Shown here: in pieces, positions 1-6,203 of the stretch
How the letters are laid out: every line of letters starts with the position of its first letter
Position numbering within the stretch: the stretch's first letter is position 1
Source: Verrucomicrobiota bacterium
GTDB taxonomy: Bacteria; Verrucomicrobiota; Verrucomicrobiia; Limisphaerales; AV2
Direction: 5' to 3'
Assembly (NCBI GenBank): GCA_003219675.1
Contig: QHPW01000114.1
Span: 1-20,627, forward strand
Length of the DNA stretch: 20,627 bases
Notes under the pieces: generated by a model
Told to the model about the DNA's origin: nothing
The model's input: the letters and a program-made list of their open reading frames with translations, nothing else
The model's database searches: none
Translations under genes and position numbers: made by a program

Positions 1-1
1 A

Positions 2-472
2 TCCATGATGACACACAACAAGCGCTCACATCCCCTTCAGCTTGGTAAATCATCGACTTGTGTTGAGACCATTGATTTGCCCATTATTGAACGGAGGGCG
101 CAGTCGTTTCTGCGTGCCATTAATTACTATGGGCTCGTGGAATTGGAGTTCAGGCTCGATCCGCGGGACGGTGAATACAAGCTTCTCGATGTCAATGCTC
201 GGACCTGGGGCTATCATGCCCTCGGACCCGCCGCAGGGGTTGATTTCCCGCGCATGCTGTTCGAGGACCAACTCGGCAAACCTGTCGAGCCGGCGCGGGC
301 TGAACCAGGGAAATCCTGGATTCGGCTGGCGACCGACATTCCTGTCGGCATCGCGGGCGTCGTCTGCGGGCAACTGGGATTCAGGAAATATCTGAAATCC
401 ATCCTGGGCCTTAACGTGGAAGCCGTGTTCAGCCTTGATGACCCATTGCCGGGTATCGCTGAATTGGATTGA
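2..472 (+). CDS. ATP-grasp domain ligase, C-terminal part (5' truncated by window edge)
   Basis: The reading frame is open at the left edge and ends in TGA. The visible 156 or so residues look like the C-terminal half of an ATP-grasp enzyme. The stretch reading GLVELEFRLDPRDGEYKLLDVNARTWGY holds the acidic and Asn residues (E in VELEF, D and N in LLDVNAR) that bind Mg-ATP in this fold. Such enzymes join a carboxylate to an amine or thiol through an acyl-phosphate. Proteins of the COG3919 / D-aspartate-ligase type are common in polysaccharide clusters, and the neighbours (acyl carrier proteins, acyl ligase, AsnB) fit that setting. The specific substrate cannot be read, because the N-terminal and central domains lie outside the window. 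ATGs at 5 and 8 are probably internal Met codons and not starts. Confidence 0.72.
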   Translation, partial: SMMTHNKRSHPLQLGKSSTCVETIDLPIIERRAQSFLRAINYYGLVELEFRLDPRDGEYKLLDVNARTWGYHALGPAAGVDFPRMLFEDQLGKPVEPARAEPGKSWIRLATDIPVGIAGVVCGQLGFRKYLKSILGLNVEAVFSLDDPLPGIAELD

Positions 473-737
473 AGGCTTTGGCCGCAACTTCAAATCGACT
501 TTTGCACCGTTGAGGCGAGGTCTGTTAAAGCGAATAAATGTCAGAGAGTTACATTTAATTTCGGGTGGTTAAAGGCTGAATCTGGAATTGTTTAATTGTG
601 GGGAGGCGTTTACCTTGATCACGTGACGGCCCGATCATTCACCGCGGTCAGTTCAGAAAGGAATCGAGGGAGTACCGCGCACATGGGCGTTTTGATTCTT
701 CGATTGCCTCGCTGGCAACAAGGCGCTATCTCAAGGC
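473..737. other. Intergenic region upstream of the KAS III gene
   Basis: There are 265 bp without a supported gene. The stretch from about 525 to 600 is distinctly more AT-rich than the surrounding coding DNA and holds the two-part motif annotated separately at 560-596. A palindrome TCACGTGA lies at about 617-625. The gap separates the ATP-grasp gene from the acyl-assembly genes, so a promoter for the downstream operon is likely here (inference). No classical -35/-10 pair is convincing by eye. Confidence 0.4.
560..596 (+). promoter_or_regulatory. Two-part AT-rich motif, copy 1 (TTCGGGTGGTTAA-N14-ATTGTTTAAT)
   Basis: The 13-mer TTCGGGTGGTTAA (560-572) is followed after 14 nt by the 10-mer ATTGTTTAAT (587-596). 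Both halves occur again, identical, at 12158-12170 and 12177-12186 in front of the UDP-sugar dehydrogenase gene, there with a 6-nt spacer. The repetition in two otherwise unrelated upstream regions suggests a regulator-binding site or promoter element. It does not match sigma-54 -24/-12 boxes that I can recognise. Its role is inferred. Confidence 0.45.
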
Positions 738-1796
738 ATGGCAGTAACCTTCACAGTCAGTCCGATTATAAGAGGGGTGACGTCGTGTGTGCCGCCACGA
801 GTCGTAGATAATCTGGAAGAGGCCGGGGAGTTTCAGAGTGAAGAAGTCGGCAAAGTCGTAAAGCTGGCGGGCGTGCGGCGGCGACATCTTGCGAGCGAAC
901 GGGAATGCAGCAGCGATCTATGCCTGGCCGCCGCGAGGGATGTGCTTCAATCGCTCGAGTGGAATCCCGCCTCGATCGACGCCCTCATCATGGTGACGCA
1001 GACCCCGGATTATTTTTTGCCTTCCACCTGCTGTGTGATTCATCGTGCGCTTGGGCTCTCCGACAAATGCGCGGCCTTTGATGTTGGCCTCGGCTGTTCG
1101 GGTTATCCCTACGGATTGTGCGTGGCGTCGATGATGTTGCAGAGCCATGGTTTTCGCAGGGCGCTTTTGTTACATGGAGAAACGCCAACACGGTTTTCCC
1201 ATTCGTCCGACCGGGCTGTCGCGCTTCTCTTTGGGGACGCCGGTTCAGCAACAGCGCTGGAAGCCGCCTCCTCCAGGACGGATCGCAAATGGTGGTTCAG
1301 CCTCCACACGGACGGGTCGGGCGGCGACGATTTGATACTTCCGGGAGGGGGTTTTCGCGACCGGTTTCCGCAAGACGCCCGGAAGCACTATGTCTTCATG
1401 AACGGGGCGAATGTGTTCAGCTTCACGATCAAGCGCGTGCTGCCGCTGATCGAAGATACCCTGCGAGCCGCCGGACTGACAAAGGAAGAGATCGACTATT
1501 ACATCTTCCACCAGTCCAATCAATTCATCATACGGCATCTCCTGAGAAAGGCCGGCGTGCCTGAAGCAAAAGTTCCGCTGACCATCGGCGAATTCGGGAG
1601 CGCGGGCGGGCCTTCCGTTCCGCTGACCATTACGCGAGGAAACCTGCTGCGGCCTCCGGATCGTTCGCTTACGCTGCTGTTGCTCGGCTACGGGGTAGGC
1701 TTATCATGGGGGTCGGCTTTGGTTGATCTGCCACCGGCCGCCGTTGTAAATCACGTCATCCTGCCTGAGAATTGCACCGTGACTGGGCGTGGCTAA
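738..1796 (+). CDS. 3-oxoacyl-ACP synthase III (FabH-like), Cys-His with Ser in place of Asn
   Basis: The 352-residue protein has the thiolase fold layout of ketoacyl-ACP synthase III, the enzyme that condenses an acyl-CoA starter with malonyl-ACP. The nucleophile is Cys120 in GLGCSGYPYG and the catalytic His is His258 in IFHQSNQF. The C-terminal GYGVGLSWGSALV matches the FabH ending. The third catalytic residue, normally Asn in a YGNTSAAS motif, is replaced: the equivalent stretch reads FGSAGGPSVPL with Ser288 at that position. This may mean altered chemistry, such as acyl transfer without decarboxylation. It is the first gene of a set holding ketoreductase, ACP, dehydratase and enoyl reductase, so it probably starts a dedicated acyl chain. 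The start is ATG 738; there is no strong ribosome-binding site, but the sequence begins at the expected distance from the first beta strand. Confidence 0.9.
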   Translation: MAVTFTVSPIIRGVTSCVPPRVVDNLEEAGEFQSEEVGKVVKLAGVRRRHLASERECSSDLCLAAARDVLQSLEWNPASIDALIMVTQTPDYFLPSTCCVIHRALGLSDKCAAFDVGLGCSGYPYGLCVASMMLQSHGFRRALLLHGETPTRFSHSSDRAVALLFGDAGSATALEAASSRTDRKWWFSLHTDGSGGDDLILPGGGFRDRFPQDARKHYVFMNGANVFSFTIKRVLPLIEDTLRAAGLTKEEIDYYIFHQSNQFIIRHLLRKAGVPEAKVPLTIGEFGSAGGPSVPLTITRGNLLRPPDRSLTLLLLGYGVGLSWGSALVDLPPAAVVNHVILPENCTVTGRG

Positions 1797-1878
1797 GCGA
1801 CCTGGCGATCTTCATGCTCTATGATCAAATCTTGGAATTCGGCGCGCCGCTGGCGTCCAGGCGGCCTCTGCTTTGAGT

Positions 1879-2703
1879 ATGCTGTCCGGTGTTGAGACAA
1901 CCTTTCCAGTGGATCAACCATTAACAGCACAAAAGGCAACGGTTGGGCCATTCGTGGATTTCACCGGAAGATGGGTGATCGTTACCGGAGCCTCCTCCGG
2001 CATCGGTCAGGCAATCGCCATCGAGCTGAGTCGCAGGGGCGCAGCCCTGGTCCTGATGGGCAGGGACCCGCGAAAACTCTCGCGAACCGCCGAAGCCATG
2101 ATGAGCAGGAATGTGGACGCCGTCTCGATCGATCTTCTGGATACCGGCAGCATTCTGCCCTGCGTTAGAAAATTGGTCGAAGCTCACGGCCGGCTTTACG
2201 GTTTATGCCATTGCGCGGGGACTGTGGAGACCAAACCGCTAAGTGCCATCCGACTCGATGACTTTCGACAAATGATGGAAATCAATGTCACTGCCGGGAT
2301 AGAGTTGGCGAAGGCTTTTTCAAGACGAGACGTTGTGACGGACGAAGGCGGATCGATCCTGTTTATCTCGTCGATCTACGGCTGGGTTGGGATGCCCGGG
2401 CAGATCGGGTACAGCGCCACCAAGGGAGCGGTCCTGGCGGCGGCGCGTGCGATGGCGGTCGAGTTGGCTCGGCGAAAGATTCGCGTCAACACGCTTTCGC
2501 CCGGTCTGGTGCGTACGCCCATGTCCGAGGCGGCGCTCTCAAAATTGTCGGCGGATCACGTTCGTGAATTGGAGCAAACCCATCCTCTGGGGACGGGCGT
2601 TCCGGAGGATGTCGCCCGGGTGGCGGCGTTCCTCCTCGCTCCACAGAGTAATTGGATCACGGGGACGGATCTAATCATCGATGGCGGTTACACGGCGCGT
2701 TGA
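1879..2703 (+). CDS. FabG-like short-chain dehydrogenase/reductase (putative 3-oxoacyl-ACP reductase)
   Basis: A classical SDR of about 275 residues. Numbered from a TTG codon at 1873, it has the NAD(P)-binding TGASSGIG at 38-45, a Ser pair at 166-167, Tyr180 and Lys184 (YSATK, the Yx3K catalytic pair) and the C-terminal TGTDLIIDGGYTAR typical of FabG. The usual NNAG is changed to CHCAG (111-115). In context it most likely reduces the 3-oxoacyl-ACP made by the preceding KAS III homologue. The start could be TTG 1873 or ATG 1879, two codons apart; I chose ATG. The first 30 residues before the Rossmann fold are longer than in FabG. It ends 28 nt before the ATG chosen for the acyl carrier protein, so the two are probably cotranscribed. 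An amino-sugar or other alcohol substrate is possible. Confidence 0.85.
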   Translation: MLSGVETTFPVDQPLTAQKATVGPFVDFTGRWVIVTGASSGIGQAIAIELSRRGAALVLMGRDPRKLSRTAEAMMSRNVDAVSIDLLDTGSILPCVRKLVEAHGRLYGLCHCAGTVETKPLSAIRLDDFRQMMEINVTAGIELAKAFSRRDVVTDEGGSILFISSIYGWVGMPGQIGYSATKGAVLAAARAMAVELARRKIRVNTLSPGLVRTPMSEAALSKLSADHVRELEQTHPLGTGVPEDVARVAAFLLAPQSNWITGTDLIIDGGYTAR

Positions 2704-2731
2704 GCCGAGCTGGCCACCGAATTCATCACCT

Positions 2732-2968
2732 ATGACACAGGAAGAAGCATTGGACTGGATCGCGGAACTGTTCGAAGAACCGCGAGAAAAGATTACGCCC
2801 GAGACGGATCGAAAGGCCATCCCGGCCTGGGATTCTTTGGGCGTTCTGACCCTGATGGCTGCATTGGACGAGAAGTTCAATATTATCCTGTCCGACAAGG
2901 ATGTGCGCGGGATGGAGAAAGTCGCTGACCTGTTACAGATACTTCGACGGAACGGGAAGCCGACTTAG
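2732..2968 (+). CDS. Acyl carrier protein (first of two)
   Basis: A 78-residue acidic four-helix carrier protein. The phosphopantetheine attachment site is Ser35 in AWDSLGVLTLM, followed by the helix II pattern LxxLxxxxD/E. A frame open further upstream (from 2681) adds 17 residues that overlap the reductase gene and look non-native, so I chose ATG 2732. The protein probably carries the growing chain between the KAS III, reductase and dehydratase encoded around it. Its TAG stop (2966-2968) forms part of the CTTAG target-site duplication of the adjacent mobile element, so that element inserted exactly at the end of this gene without changing the protein. Confidence 0.88.
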   Translation: MTQEEALDWIAELFEEPREKITPETDRKAIPAWDSLGVLTLMAALDEKFNIILSDKDVRGMEKVADLLQILRRNGKPT

Positions 2969-3240
2969 TGGTCTATTTCATAAATACGCACACGTTCGCG
3001 GCAATGGATTTTGGGCGGAGGCCAGGCGCGAGCGACGAGCATATCCCGCAGTGGATCTGTGAGGAGCGAGCAACGACGCCTCCGGCCAAAAGACATGCCG
3101 CCCTGTGGGTTGCGCCCAATTTGGCCCGTGGCTTCGTTGCTCAGTCGGTCGAGTATCGCTGCGGATACACTCCCTCCCTCGCGCCTCGCCACGGGCCAAA
3201 TTGGGCGCAACGAACGTATGCGTATTTATGAAATAGACCA
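2969..3240. mobile_element. MITE-like non-autonomous element, 272 bp, 30-bp TIRs, CTTAG target duplication
   Basis: The left end (2969-2998, TGGTCTATTTCATAAA...) and the right end (3211-3240, reverse complement) match in 29 of 30 positions. The direct repeat CTTAG occurs immediately outside both ends (2964-2968 and 3241-3245), as expected of a 5-bp target-site duplication. The interior holds further inverted repeats and no credible transposase. Both strands can be read as an 87-codon frame starting MVYFINTHTF, but that is simply the terminal repeat read from each side. The element sits between the acyl carrier protein and dehydratase genes, and both are intact. Movement by a transposase encoded elsewhere is inferred; the transposase family is not identified. 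Confidence 0.88.
3109..3211. repeat. Perfect 24-bp inverted repeat nested in the MITE
   Basis: The arm at 3109-3132 (GTTGCGCCCAATTTGGCC plus six more bases) is the exact reverse complement of 3188-3211, with a 55-nt loop. It lies directly inside the right terminal repeat. A second, weaker inverted pair sits on the left side: TTTTGGGCGGAGGC at 3009-3022 and GCCTCCGGCCAAAA at 3078-3091, with one mismatch. The transcript would fold into several long stems, which may affect expression of the downstream dehydratase. Confidence 0.85.
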
Positions 3241-3318
3241 CTTAGTGCGGATATTTCGTACTTCGCATGAAGTCACGAAAGCCTGTGGCCGCCGAGGTCA
3301 GGAGATGGGGCCATTTCT

Positions 3319-3864
3319 ATGCGCCTCTTTAGGTCGGCCACGCGGGCTGTGAAAGTCCAGGTTAGGGGACCTGATTTGCGGTTCATTCTGATAGACAAGA
3401 TCATCGAGTTGACGCCCGGCGAGCGCATCAAGGCGGTCAAGGCAATCGCTCCGGACGAAGACTACTTCCAGGATCACTTTCCCGGCTTTCCCGTTGTGCC
3501 CGGGGTGCTCCTGACAGAGATGATGGCCCAGGCGGCGGGCAAGTGCCTGGACGCCGAAGGGCGTCCGCGGGGCAAGGCAATGCTCGCCCAGATTCGTTCG
3601 GCCAGCTTCCGCGATTGGGTTCGACCGGGCGAGATGGCCGAGGTTTTTGTGATCGTCCAGACGAGCCAGGACGATTTTGCGACCGCCCGAGGTCACATCG
3701 AGGTGGGAGGGCGGAAAGTATGCTCGGCGGAACTCCTGTTTGCCTTCACGCCTGCGGACCGCTTCGCTCCGGGTTATCGTGACGAGGTGCTGGATGCCTA
3801 CCTGGCATTGCGATCCTCCTCGGGAACTGTCGCGGACGGGGACCGGTCTGGCCAGGAAAGTTGA
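3319..3864 (+). CDS. FabZ-like beta-hydroxyacyl-ACP dehydratase
   Basis: A hot-dog-fold dehydratase of 181 residues. The diagnostic motif reads HFPGFPVVPGVLLTEMMAQAAG, with the catalytic His53 and Glu67 both present. FabZ enzymes remove water from 3-hydroxyacyl-ACP, which is the expected step after the upstream FabG-like reductase. The protein is about 30 residues longer than typical FabZ, with an extra tail after the hot-dog core. The start is uncertain: ATG 3319 has no clear ribosome-binding site, and GTG 3349 would give a start closer to FabZ (MKVQVRGPDLRF). The mobile element upstream may have displaced the original leader; distance from the restored CTTAG site to ATG 3319 is 73 nt. No frame damage is seen. 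Confidence 0.87.
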   Translation: MRLFRSATRAVKVQVRGPDLRFILIDKIIELTPGERIKAVKAIAPDEDYFQDHFPGFPVVPGVLLTEMMAQAAGKCLDAEGRPRGKAMLAQIRSASFRDWVRPGEMAEVFVIVQTSQDDFATARGHIEVGGRKVCSAELLFAFTPADRFAPGYRDEVLDAYLALRSSSGTVADGDRSGQES

Positions 3865-3872
3865 CGCTCGCG

Positions 3873-3973
3873 GTGCCAACCGCGTTGGCACTTCCGCATA
3901 AGTCTGCGGATCGCCCAAAGGGCCGTATGGCTTTGAGCCATTTATTCTTTCATGCCTCCGGCTTCGCCAGAGG
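3873..3973. repeat. Array of five adjacent hairpins between dehydratase and enoyl-reductase genes
   Basis: Five stem-loops follow one another with little unpaired sequence. HP1, 3873-3891: 8-bp stem GTGCCAAC/GTTGGCAC, loop CGC. HP2, 3893-3910: TCCGCA/TGCGGA, 6-nt loop. HP3, 3913-3923: GCCC/GGGC, loop AAA. HP4, 3927-3941: ATGGCT/AGCCAT, loop TTG, followed by TTATTCTTT. HP5, 3955-3973: 8-bp stem with one mismatch, loop TTC. HP4 with its T-rich tail could act as a terminator or attenuator. The whole may equally be a palindromic repeat element or a structured RNA. I do not recognise the family. Confidence 0.7.
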
Positions 3974-3983
3974 TCGTTGACTT

Positions 3984-4763
3984 GTGACACCGGGTGCCGA
4001 TGTCGGAGATCTGTTTTCGCTAAAGGCCCGGGGTGCGCTTGTGGTGGGTGGGACACGCGGGATTGGCCGGGCGATTGCGTGGCGTCTGGCGAAAGGTGGA
4101 GCCCGCGTGGTGGCCAATTATGTGCGCGAGCAAGCGTCGGCAGCGTCCCTGGACCAGGAGGCGGTTCAAGCGGGTGTGGCGCTGGAAACGTTCCGGGCGG
4201 ACGTGACCAGTTCCACCGGAATTAACAGCCTGGTGGAGTTCGTTGCGGGGCGATTTGAACGGCTCTCGATCCTGGTTTATGCGGCCGCTAGCGGGGTGCA
4301 TCGGCCGTTCGATCAACTGACCGTCCGGCAGCTCGAGTGGACCTTCCATCTGAATGTCCGCGCGTTTTTCGAGGTGGTGCAGCGTTTCACGTCCCGCATG
4401 CAGACCGGTTCCACGATCGTGGCGTTGTCGTCGGAAGGGGCCGTTCACGCCATTCCTCAGTACAGTTTGGTGGGCGCATCGAAAGGGGCTTTGGGATCGA
4501 TGGCACGCCACATGGCGGCGGAGTTGGCTCCCCGCGGCATTCGAGTGAACATCCTTTCGCCCGGCACAGTCCTTACCGAAGCGTGGAAGGTGCTCCCGGA
4601 CGCGGAGCGCCGGCTGGCGGACGCGGCGAAACGATCGCCGCTTGGGCGCCTGAATACGTTGGAGGAAGTTGCCTGGGCCGCGCAGTTCCTGTGCTCGGAC
4701 GCCGCCAGCGGGATAAACGGCCACACTCTGGTGGTGGACGGCGGCGCCCGAATTGTTGGCTGA
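3984..4763 (+). CDS. FabL-like enoyl-ACP reductase (SDR with Yx6K active site)
   Basis: An SDR of 259 residues closest, from memory, to Bacillus FabL (enoyl-ACP reductase III). The cofactor loop reads GGTRGIG (22-28). The motif AAASGVHRPF (100-109) matches the NNAASGVLRP region of FabL, and the active site is Tyr160-SLVGAS-Lys167, a Yx6K spacing that distinguishes enoyl reductases from Yx3K ketoreductases. It ends with the usual GHTLVVDGGARIVG. It would complete a reductive cycle with the preceding synthase, ketoreductase and dehydratase, giving saturated chains. The start is GTG 3984; no ATG lies near the N-terminus of the fold. It follows the five-hairpin array, so its expression may be set by that structure. 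Confidence 0.85.
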   Translation: MTPGADVGDLFSLKARGALVVGGTRGIGRAIAWRLAKGGARVVANYVREQASAASLDQEAVQAGVALETFRADVTSSTGINSLVEFVAGRFERLSILVYAAASGVHRPFDQLTVRQLEWTFHLNVRAFFEVVQRFTSRMQTGSTIVALSSEGAVHAIPQYSLVGASKGALGSMARHMAAELAPRGIRVNILSPGTVLTEAWKVLPDAERRLADAAKRSPLGRLNTLEEVAWAAQFLCSDAASGINGHTLVVDGGARIVG

Positions 4764-4928
4764 CGCCAAGTGTGATACCGGGCGTTTAAGGTCTTTGCGC
4801 ATGGTCGAGGAATGCGTAGCATAGAACGCATGGTATTCAGGTGAATCGGCGGATCGCTCGCTGCATTCCACGACTTCATCTGCGGATTGATTTTACCGCG
4901 TGCATAGAATCAAAACCCGGCGTTCGGT

Positions 4929-6038
4929 ATGCTGATCGTCAAGCGCAGGTTCCCGGTTCGCCAGATCTTGCTCTATGGATGGCTGCCGTCGGCTCTAAAG
5001 AAGCTGGTTTACAGGCTGAGGGGCTATCGGATCGGGCGCGGTGTGTCCCTGGCGTTTGGCTCGGTGGTCATTGGACGTGATGTCACCATTGGAGACGGCA
5101 CGCAGATAGGTTTTCTCACCTTCGTTCGTGGCAACAGGATCCGGCTCGGAGAGCATGTCCACATCGGATCAGCCACGATGCTCGACACGCCGGATCTTGA
5201 TATCGGTGACGGAAGCAGGATCAACGAGCAGGTTTTCGTGGGTGGATTGCAGTATCCAGACTCAAAGGTGGTGATCGGACGTAATTGCCAGATCATGCAG
5301 ATGACCTTCATTAACCCGACCCGGTCGATCGTGATCGGCGATGACACGGGCATTGGCGGAGATTGCCTGATGTTCGGACACACCTCCTGGTTGAGCCAGT
5401 TTGAGGGGTACCAGGTGGAGTTCGAGTCGATCGAGATTGGCAACAGCGTGTCGATCTCCTGGCGCGTGTTCATCCTGCCGGGGACGCAGATTGGGGATGG
5501 CGCGGTCGTGGGCGCCAATTCGCTGGTGCGAGGCAGGATTCCTGAGCGTTGCCTTGCGGTTGGGTTCCCGGCGCGCGTGGTAAGCCGCGAGCCGGAGTTT
5601 CCCCGTCCGCTGAGCGGCGCGGAAAAGGAGACGTTGTTCCGTCATATTCTCAAGGAATTCAGCGCCTTTCTCGAGGCGGAAGGCTTCCAATGCCGGCAGG
5701 AGTCCGGCCTGTTTTGCGTCAATGGCGAGGCGCGGCGCGGCTGGCGCCGTCGGCGTGCCTCATGGCGGATGGCGGTCAGAACTAAAACTCTGGAAGATGA
5801 AGCCGTCCCGTTGCCGGAGGTGGAGGTCTTCTTGAGCCTGCGACACATTCCCGTTGAAATGCGGCAGGCGTTCTCGCGGCGCGGAGTGATGTGGATGGAT
5901 ATCGAGCTCAAGGAACGTTCGGACGCCGGCAACGAACTGGGTGAGGAAGTCGTGCAGCACTTTCGCCGTTACGGAGTGCGATTCTTCCGCGTCAAGGACG
6001 CTTCTTCATCCTCGGGACGAGCGCGTCCTGCTCATTGA
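4929..6038 (+). CDS. Left-handed beta-helix (hexapeptide-repeat) acyltransferase with extra C-terminal domain
   Basis: A 369-residue protein. Residues about 35-220 are hexapeptide repeats of the [LIV]-G-x-x-x-x type (VVIGRDVTIGDGTQIGF, IRLGEHVHIGSATML, LDIGDGSRI, VVIGRNCQIMQ, IVIGDDTGIGGDCLMFGH, IEIGNSVSIS, TQIGDGAVVGANSLV), ending in the GFPARVV motif common in sugar O- or N-acyltransferases. His391-type catalysis cannot be assigned, but the loop GHTSWLSQFEGYQVEF may hold an active-site His. The C-terminal 140 residues (from about 225), rich in Arg and Glu, match nothing I know. In context it may move an acyl group from an acyl carrier protein to a nucleotide sugar or glycan. Start ATG 4929 is the first Met before the fold; there is no strong ribosome-binding site. 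Confidence 0.82.
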   Translation: MLIVKRRFPVRQILLYGWLPSALKKLVYRLRGYRIGRGVSLAFGSVVIGRDVTIGDGTQIGFLTFVRGNRIRLGEHVHIGSATMLDTPDLDIGDGSRINEQVFVGGLQYPDSKVVIGRNCQIMQMTFINPTRSIVIGDDTGIGGDCLMFGHTSWLSQFEGYQVEFESIEIGNSVSISWRVFILPGTQIGDGAVVGANSLVRGRIPERCLAVGFPARVVSREPEFPRPLSGAEKETLFRHILKEFSAFLEAEGFQCRQESGLFCVNGEARRGWRRRRASWRMAVRTKTLEDEAVPLPEVEVFLSLRHIPVEMRQAFSRRGVMWMDIELKERSDAGNELGEEVVQHFRRYGVRFFRVKDASSSSGRARPAH

Positions 6039-6203
6039 CTGGTTTGAGGAAGCATCGCCGGTTACTGGGATTGCGCAGCATGTAACATATTCCACAGCAA
6101 CCCCATGCGAAACTTTGCATATTTGTGAGTTGAGAACAGAGCTCTGCTTTGGTTGCCTTCGTCTGGATCCGGGATCTGCGGGTTAAGCGAAAGGTAACGA
6201 GCT

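Noticed and set aside
596..811. 71-codon plus-strand frame before the KAS III gene
   Set aside because: It overlaps the KAS III start in another frame, shows no family resemblance and has an AT-rich regulatory-looking 5' end.
2968..3241. Two 87-codon frames on opposite strands, both starting MVYFINTHTF
   Set aside because: The shared N-termini arise because both read the terminal inverted repeats of the MITE; the DNA repeat explains them fully.
3298..4056. 252-codon minus-strand frame
   Set aside because: Antisense to the well-supported dehydratase gene and the hairpin array; high GC creates long antisense frames here. No recognisable motifs.
4020..4871. 283-codon minus-strand frame
   Set aside because: Antisense to the FabL-like gene whose motifs are unambiguous.
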